Below are positions 59,023-64,000 of a stretch of DNA of 64,000 bases, piece after piece. This DNA comes from Glutamicibacter sp002979865 (GTDB lineage: Bacteria; Actinomycetota; Actinomycetes; Actinomycetales; Micrococcaceae). Positions within the stretch are counted from its first letter, which is position 1. The number at the start of each line of letters is the position of its first letter. Below the pieces are notes generated by a model, which saw only the letters and a list, made by a program, of their open reading frames with translations, was not told the origin of the DNA and did no database searches. A program made the position numbers and the translations under genes. The DNA lies in assembly GCF_050030965.1 (NCBI RefSeq), contig NZ_CP188297.1:372001-436000 (forward strand), read 5' to 3'.

Positions 59023-59511
59023 ATGGAACAGCAGCAAGGCCAAGAAATCATTCTGGGCGATCTGCCCAAGGGCATAACTTTGGCCAGTGAATCAATGGGC
59101 AACAAGACGTGGAATGTCCTCGGCCACACCTATCTCTCCAAGGTCGAGAGTTCCAGCAGCTTTGCATGGCTTTCCCTTGATCCCACTGGAACCGGTGTGC
59201 CTCCGCACGTGCACCCTAAGCAAGATGAGCACATTTACATAATGGAAGGCACTTACACCCTGTACCTGGACGGCGAATGGTTCAAGGCCGGGCCTGGCGA
59301 TACCGTCCGCATGCCCATGGGACTTCCTCACGCCTACTACGTCAAGGATGGCGCACCGGGCAAATCGCTCTTTTGGGTAAGCCCTTCGGGACAACTGTCC
59401 ACGCTCTTCGATGAGCTTCACAACTTGTCTGACCCGGAGGAAGTTGTCCGCCTCTCAGCACTGCGTGACGTGGACTTCCTGCCACCGGGATCCGTACCCG
59501 GCGCAGACTAG
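59023..59511 (+). CDS. Cupin-domain protein (second)
   Basis: 162 residues. First cupin motif GVPPHVHPKQDEHIYIMEG (His, His, Glu) and second motif GDTVRMPMGLPHAYYVKDG (His), a complete metal site. AAGGAG precedes the ATG. It is first in a short operon with the arylformamidase-like hydrolase. Not closely like the first cupin (44200). Enzymatic role unknown; quercetinase-like and isomerase roles are both possible. Confidence 0.8.
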   Translation: MEQQQGQEIILGDLPKGITLASESMGNKTWNVLGHTYLSKVESSSSFAWLSLDPTGTGVPPHVHPKQDEHIYIMEGTYTLYLDGEWFKAGPGDTVRMPMGLPHAYYVKDGAPGKSLFWVSPSGQLSTLFDELHNLSDPEEVVRLSALRDVDFLPPGSVPGAD

Positions 59512-59532
59512 CATTGGCAGGAATTACTACGT

Positions 59533-59558
59533 GGCCGGCAGGGATACTCCTGCCGGCC
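59533..59558 (+). terminator. Hairpin between cupin and hydrolase genes
   Basis: Perfect 10-bp GC-rich inverted repeat GGCCGGCAGG/CCTGCCGGCC with a 6-base loop and no U tract. It may attenuate read-through into the downstream hydrolase or protect the upstream message. Confidence 0.5.
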
Positions 59559-59584
59559 GCCGCAGGATGGAAGGAAAAAGCGCA

Positions 59585-60328
59585 GTGCCGCAAAATACGC
59601 GAGAGTCCGAGTTGCTCAAGTACGGGGATCATCCCGACCAGCATTTCATCCTGGCGCACCCGTTCAAACAGCCTTCCCTGGGCACTGCGGTCCTGGTCCA
59701 CGGCGGCTACTGGCGCCAGCGGATCACCGCCAGCGTGATGCAACCGATGGCTGACGATTTGCTGCGCTCTGGCTGGAGCGTGGCCAACGTGGAATACCGG
59801 CGCGGTCCGGACCACCCGTGGCCCACCCCATCTTTCGATGTGGCCGCGGCAATCCAGCTCGTGCGCAGCACGTTGCGATACCAGGGCCAATCCGAGGCAG
59901 CTATTCTTATCGGACATTCGGTCGGCGGTCAATTGGCGCTGCTGAACTCCAATTTCGCCGATGCCGTGGTAGGCCTCGCTCCAGTCACCGATGCTTCCAA
60001 GGTGCATGCAGAATCCCTCGGCGATGGTGCAGCAATGGAATATTTCGGCGATTCTCCGGCCGGGATTCCGGCAATCTACCACGATGCTTCGCCAATCCAG
60101 GCCCCACCGCCTTCGGTGCCAACGCTCTTGGTCCACGGGTTCAACGACGACCGGGTACCGCTGGAGCACACGCGGGAATACCTGGATTCCCTGGCCGGAC
60201 ACGTTCTGCCGGAACAAATGATCCACCGGTCGCTGGACCACTTTGAAATCATCGACCCGCAGCAGCATCATTGGCAGGCCGTGCAGACCTGGATGCGGCA
60301 GGTACTAGTCGACGCGCGAGCCGAGTAG
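59585..60328 (+). CDS. Arylformamidase-like alpha/beta hydrolase
   Basis: 247 residues from a GTG at 59585 (GGAAGGA nine bases upstream); an ATG at 59567 is the alternative. The HGGYW motif (residues 39-43) is the kynurenine-formamidase-type oxyanion signature, the nucleophile is in IGHSVGGQ, the acid in HGFNDDRVP and the His in SLDHFEII. The family removes N-formyl or related acyl groups from aryl amines. In this island N-formyl- or N-acetylanthranilate is an attractive substrate. Its 3' end overlaps the convergent regulator gene by 24 bases. Confidence 0.82.
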   Translation: MPQNTRESELLKYGDHPDQHFILAHPFKQPSLGTAVLVHGGYWRQRITASVMQPMADDLLRSGWSVANVEYRRGPDHPWPTPSFDVAAAIQLVRSTLRYQGQSEAAILIGHSVGGQLALLNSNFADAVVGLAPVTDASKVHAESLGDGAAMEYFGDSPAGIPAIYHDASPIQAPPPSVPTLLVHGFNDDRVPLEHTREYLDSLAGHVLPEQMIHRSLDHFEIIDPQQHHWQAVQTWMRQVLVDARAE

Positions 60329-61186
60329 CCGACTCGCGTATAGCTCCGCATGCGGGGACAACAGCGCGTGCAACGCCAGGAAGGTCTTCTTGGCCTGCGG
60401 AGCTTTCCACCCATCAGGCAGGTATTCGAAGGGCAAATTCGGATCCCGATAAGGGAAACGCCGCCAGCGCGTAAGCATCGGAATATAGAAGGCGAAAGCC
60501 GCCCGCTCCAGTTCCGAGCGCTGCTCGGCTGACTCGACGGGATCAGCTAGCCGTTGCTGCCACGTTCCTAAGCGTCCGACATACAACTGGAGGAAGTCGG
60601 TGTACTGATGGTCCAGTGCTTCAAGATCCCACCATTGGGCAACCTTCTCCCGGATATCGGCAGGGGACATGTAGTCAGCCTTGAAGAACTCGACGTACTT
60701 GGACAATCCTCGCGCATCCAAGCGGACCTTAGCCTGCTCGAATGCCAGATGCGGCCCCACGGCCACTCCTCCGGAGACCATCCCGAACCCTAAGCTAGCC
60801 AGCTCGGTGCGCAGTTCGTACCGGCGATTCCGCTCGCTCTCGGGTACGGAAAAAATAGCCAGCACCAAGGAGTCCCCGGAGGTTGAACGCGAAGGAGCAA
60901 AGATCCGTTGGTCGTCCTTCCGGAAGCTGTCCATAACCTCGGCGGAGAGCTGGTACTGGGATTCGTTCCCTGCGCGTTCGTTAATTAGCACGCCGCGGCT
61001 TTTCAACCGTGAAATGGTGGAGCGGATTGCTTGCGACCTGATACCCAAGGCATCGAACATCTCGACGATGATAGAAACAGGGAAAGAGCCACTGGCCGAT
61101 TCGCCATACAGGCCGTACAGCGTTACCAGCAGATTCTGATGCTGCAGTTTCGTTCCCCCGATATCCACTGGTTCAACGTCCTTCAT
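60305..61186 (-). CDS. PaaX-family transcriptional regulator (second of two)
   Basis: 293 residues: N-terminal PaaX winged helix (NLLVTLYGLYGESASG, IRSQAIRSTISRLKSRGVLI) and C-terminal PaaX domain (SLVLAIFSVPESERNRRYELRTEL in stretches; LTRWRRFPYRDPNLPFEYLPDGW). It aligns end to end with the copy at 41787-42659 at moderate identity and closes the right side of the catabolic region. It probably controls the cupin/hydrolase and MBL/MFS units through an aryl-CoA ligand. Confidence 0.9.
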   Translation of the reverse strand: MKDVEPVDIGGTKLQHQNLLVTLYGLYGESASGSFPVSIIVEMFDALGIRSQAIRSTISRLKSRGVLINERAGNESQYQLSAEVMDSFRKDDQRIFAPSRSTSGDSLVLAIFSVPESERNRRYELRTELASLGFGMVSGGVAVGPHLAFEQAKVRLDARGLSKYVEFFKADYMSPADIREKVAQWWDLEALDHQYTDFLQLYVGRLGTWQQRLADPVESAEQRSELERAAFAFYIPMLTRWRRFPYRDPNLPFEYLPDGWKAPQAKKTFLALHALLSPHAELYASRLLGSRVD

Positions 61187-61756
61187 TTGCGCTACGGCTA
61201 CTTTTTCTATTCCTCGTTCCTATCCTAGGTGGCCAGCGATCGAATCAGGGGTATCAGCGCCTTCCCGCCTGCGGCTCTGCGCCTGAGCGAACCGGGACGA
61301 GTACACTCTGGACACTAGGACCGCTGGTTCAACTCTCCGCAGTCCATCTGACCCAGATGGTTTTATCTGGCTAAGGTCAGTGCTTGCCTCCGCCCAAAGC
61401 CAACGTGGCTGGAAAGCGGCAATGGGGTACAGCACGTGTTGTCCGGCGCTAGCTGCGGCCCGCAAGGTACTGGGTATCAGGCTGGCAGCTAGCGCCTGAG
61501 AAACTCCACTGAGGTCGTCCGAAAGGGCAGCGCGGCGCAGTGGAAATGCCTTGCGCACAATTTCTCGCGAGGCACTGCAGATGCTTCTTGAATTGGAAGC
61601 GTGAGCCCCCGCGATAGGTTCTCTCCGCCAAGCGGCACCCGCTTTGGAACTTGGAGAAGATCTATGAGAGTTCAATTGGCTGCGTCATCAGGTCATGCCT
61701 CCAGCCAGGACCGCCAAAGACTTTGGCAGGAACCTGCTCCCGAGCAAGAATAAGCA
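61187..61756. other. Gap between second paaX-like gene and pnp
   Basis: About 570 bases. A minus-strand frame at 61220-61675 (151 codons) has no ribosome site, an Ala/Ser/Arg-rich product and no family resemblance. I regard it as non-coding or as a degraded remnant at the edge of the accessory block. The promoter of the second PaaX gene must lie near 61190-61260, where the DNA is AT-rich. Confidence 0.4.
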
Positions 61757-61789
61757 AAAACCCCGATTCGCCAAGCGAATCGGGGTTTT
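61757..61789 (-). terminator. pnp terminator
   Basis: Perfect 14-bp inverted repeat (61757-61770 and 61776-61789) with a 5-base loop and a run of U on the minus strand, 18 bases past the pnp stop. A textbook intrinsic terminator. Confidence 0.95.
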
Positions 61790-61806
61790 CAGCAAGAATC
61801 TAAAAA

Positions 61807-64000
61807 CTACTCAGCAGCAACTGCTTCTTCAGCTTCTTCCTCGACGACTGGAGCCAGCGACAGCTTGCCACGGTCATCAATCTTGGTGATCTCCACCTGC
61901 AGCTTCTGGCCAACGCCGACGACGTCTTCGACGTCCTCGACACGCTTGCCATCGTTGATCTTGCGCAGCTCGGAGATGTGCAGCAGGCCGTCCTTGCCCG
62001 GGGTCAGCGAAACGAACGCACCGAAGGTGGTCAGCTTCACGACGGTACCCAGGTAACGCTCGCCGACCTCAGGAACCTGAGGGTTGGCAATAGCGTTGAT
62101 GGCCGAGCGGGCGGCTTCAGCGGACTCGCCGTTGGTTGCGCCGATCAGCACGGTGCCGTCATCTTCGATCGAGATGTCAGCGCCGGTGTCTTCCTGGATC
62201 TGGTTGATCATCTTGCCCTTAGGGCCGATGACCTCGCCGATCTTGTCCACTGGAATCTTCACGGAGATGATTCGTGGAGCGTTGACGTTCAGTTCATCCG
62301 GAGCGTCGATAGCCTGGTTCAGAACGTTCAGGATGTGCAGGCGTGCTTCGCGAGCCTGGGTCAGCGCGGCGGCCAGAACCGATGCCGGAATACCATCCAG
62401 CTTGGTGTCCAGCTGGATCGCGGTAACGAACTCGGAGGTACCTGCAACCTTGAAGTCCATGTCGCCCATGGCATCTTCGGCACCGAGGATATCGGTCAGG
62501 GCAGCGTAACGGGTTTCGCCGTCTACGGTGTCCGAAACCAGGCCCATGGCGATGCCTGCAACGGCAGCCTTCAGTGGCACGCCAGCGTTCAGCAGCGACA
62601 GGGTCGATGCGCAAACCGAGCCCATGGAGGTCGAGCCGTTGGAGCCCAATGCCTCGGAGACCTGGCGGATTGCGTATGGGAATTCCTCGCGGCTAGGCAG
62701 CACTGGAACCAGTGCGCGCTCAGCCAGTGCGCCATGGCCGATTTCGCGGCGCTTAGGCGAACCAACACGGCCGGTTTCACCGGTCGAGTATGGAGGGAAG
62801 TTGTAGTTGTGCATGTAGCGCTTGGTCTTCACCGGCGACAGCGAGTCGATCTGCTGTTCCATCTTCAGCATGTTCAAGGTGGTGACGCCCATGATCTGGG
62901 TTTCGCCACGCTCGAAGATTGCCGAACCGTGAACGCGAGGCAGAACCTCGACCTCGGCGGAGAGCTGGCGGATGTCAGCAAGGCCGCGGCCGTCGATGCG
63001 GATCTGGTCGGTCAGGATGCGCTGGCGCACGATGTGCTTGGTAACAGCGCCGAATGCCTTGGAGATTTCACCCTCGCGGCCTGCGAAAGCGTTGCCTTCG
63101 CCAGCCAGCGATGCAACGATCTCTTCCTTGTATGCGCTGGCAGCGTTGTCGCGCTCCTGCTTGTCAGCGATGGTGTAGATCTCCGTCAAGCGGATCGAAG
63201 CAGCAGCCTCGACAGCGGCGAAGGCATCTTCTTCGTAATCGCGGAAGACCGGGAATTCAACGGTTTCCTTGGCAGCGCGAGCAGCCAGGTCGGCCTGGGC
63301 CTCGCACAGGACCTTGATGAATGGCTTCGCAGCCTCAAGGCCCTCAGCGACAACCTCTTCGGTTGGAGCCTGGACGCCGCGTTCCTTGATCAGTTCCCAA
63401 GCGTTGTCGGTAGCTTCAGCTTCCACCATCATGATGGCAACGTCGTCGCCAGCGATACGGCCGGCAACAACCATGTTGAAGACAGCGTTCTTCAGCTCGG
63501 AGTGGCGTGGGAAGGCAACCCACTGTGCGCCGTTTCCGTCATCAACCAGTGCAACGCGAACGCCGCCGATTGGGCCGGAGAATGGCAGACCCGAAAGCTG
63601 GGTGGACATCGACGAAGCGTTGATCGCTACGACGTCGTACAGCTCATCTGGCTCGATGGACAGCACGGTGACGACAACCTGGACCTCGTTGCGCAGGCCC
63701 TTGACGAAGGCTGGGCGCAGTGGGCGGTCCATCAGGCGGCAAGCCAGGATGGCTTCGGTCGATGGGCGGCCTTCGCGGCGGAAGAAGCTGCCTGGGATGC
63801 GGCCGGCTGCGTACATGCGCTCTTCAACGTCCACGGTCAGTGGGAAGAAGTCGAAGCCTTCGCGTGGGTGCTTGCCAGCGGTAGTTGCCGAGAGCAGTGC
63901 GGTCTCGTCATCGATGTAGACCATTGCCGAACCTGCAGCCTGCTTGGCAATGCGGCCGGTTTCGAAGCGAATGGTGCGGGTGCCGTAGCGACCGTTGTCG
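61807..64000 (-). CDS. pnp: Polyribonucleotide nucleotidyltransferase (PNPase), 5' end outside window
   Basis: 3'-5' phosphorolytic RNase of mRNA decay. The frame is open to the window edge and reads DNGRYGTRTIRFETGRIAKQ before the first internal Met, the normal PNPase N-terminus, so only about 10-20 codons are missing. Two RNase PH domains follow (FRREGRPSTEAILACRLMDRP; second core with ERGETQIMGVTTL and GYxxLTDILGAEDAMGDMDFK-type stretch), then a KH domain (GEVIGPKGKMINQI) and an S1 domain (YLGTVVKLTTFGAFVSLTPG). The strong terminator right after it shows that it is not cotranscribed with pepR here. Confidence 0.96.
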   Translation of the reverse strand, partial: DNGRYGTRTIRFETGRIAKQAAGSAMVYIDDETALLSATTAGKHPREGFDFFPLTVDVEERMYAAGRIPGSFFRREGRPSTEAILACRLMDRPLRPAFVKGLRNEVQVVVTVLSIEPDELYDVVAINASSMSTQLSGLPFSGPIGGVRVALVDDGNGAQWVAFPRHSELKNAVFNMVVAGRIAGDDVAIMMVEAEATDNAWELIKERGVQAPTEEVVAEGLEAAKPFIKVLCEAQADLAARAAKETVEFPVFRDYEEDAFAAVEAAASIRLTEIYTIADKQERDNAASAYKEEIVASLAGEGNAFAGREGEISKAFGAVTKHIVRQRILTDQIRIDGRGLADIRQLSAEVEVLPRVHGSAIFERGETQIMGVTTLNMLKMEQQIDSLSPVKTKRYMHNYNFPPYSTGETGRVGSPKRREIGHGALAERALVPVLPSREEFPYAIRQVSEALGSNGSTSMGSVCASTLSLLNAGVPLKAAVAGIAMGLVSDTVDGETRYAALTDILGAEDAMGDMDFKVAGTSEFVTAIQLDTKLDGIPASVLAAALTQAREARLHILNVLNQAIDAPDELNVNAPRIISVKIPVDKIGEVIGPKGKMINQIQEDTGADISIEDDGTVLIGATNGESAEAARSAINAIANPQVPEVGERYLGTVVKLTTFGAFVSLTPGKDGLLHISELRKINDGKRVEDVEDVVGVGQKLQVEITKIDDRGKLSLAPVVEEEAEEAVAAE

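Noticed and set aside
61220..61675. 151-codon minus-strand frame between paaX and pnp
   Set aside because: No ribosome site, no family, unusual Ser/Arg/Ala composition; treated as non-coding.
1..64000. Insertion sequences, phage genes, CRISPR arrays, tRNA or rRNA genes
   Set aside because: No transposase or integrase motifs, no regularly spaced repeats and no cloverleaf-like sequence were seen on either strand; a dedicated tRNA or CRISPR scan was not possible.

Overview
The window looks like chromosome from a high-G+C actinobacterium, most likely a member of the Micrococcaceae (Arthrobacter/Glutamicibacter type). This is inferred from a mycothione reductase, a ClgR regulator, a DUF3046 gene upstream of recA, actinobacterial-type LexA boxes (CGAAC-N4-GTTCG), and the core gene content (lexA, dinG, hflX, dapF, miaA, miaB, recX, recA, clgR, cinA, pgsA, ftsK, rnj, dapA, dapB, pepR, pnp). 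The genus is a guess from gene content. No tRNA, rRNA, CRISPR array, transposase or integrase was seen.

Layout. 0-19 kb is conserved core. A LysM envelope gene and lexA diverge over a shared control region with two to three LexA boxes. These are followed by a GH76-like enzyme, dinG, hflX, dapF, miaA, miaB, recX, recA (with a perfect LexA box upstream), DUF3046, clgR, cinA, pgsA and ftsK. At 19.3-20.7 kb lies mycothione reductase. At 20.8-28.1 kb a tightly packed seven-gene operon encodes a staphylopine-like opine metallophore system: a histidine-racemase-like epimerase, a nicotianamine-synthase-like enzyme, an opine dehydrogenase, an MFS exporter and a FecBCD-type ABC importer. A Fur/Zur-type palindrome precedes it. 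At 28.3-31.4 kb is an OpuC-type osmoprotectant ABC operon. At 32-40 kb the core resumes with rnj-dapA, dapB, an M16 peptidase and small envelope proteins.

From about 40.2 to 61.2 kb an accessory block sits between the M16 peptidase gene (pepR) and pnp, which are neighbours in many actinobacteria. It starts with a divergent luxS/mtnN pair. It then holds an aromatic-acid catabolic region bracketed by two PaaX-family regulators: RidA, an FAH-family C-C hydrolase, a cupin, TesB, an aryl-CoA ligase of the 2-aminobenzoate/benzoate type, and a fused flavin monooxygenase/Old Yellow Enzyme of the 2-aminobenzoyl-CoA monooxygenase/reductase or salicylyl-CoA 5-hydroxylase type. A broken amino-acid permease, a coupled cyclase-family hydrolase plus ThDP enzyme, a hotdog thioesterase, two MFS transporters, a metallo-beta-lactamase-fold hydrolase, a second cupin and an arylformamidase-like hydrolase follow. 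My working model is a funnel of indole/isatin or N-acyl-anthranilate type compounds to anthranilate, then to 2-aminobenzoyl-CoA, dearomatisation, deamination and ring opening. The substrate is inferred, not shown. The window ends inside pnp.

Many genes are joined by 1-8 bp overlaps, and long inverted repeats between transcription units make most operon ends easy to place.
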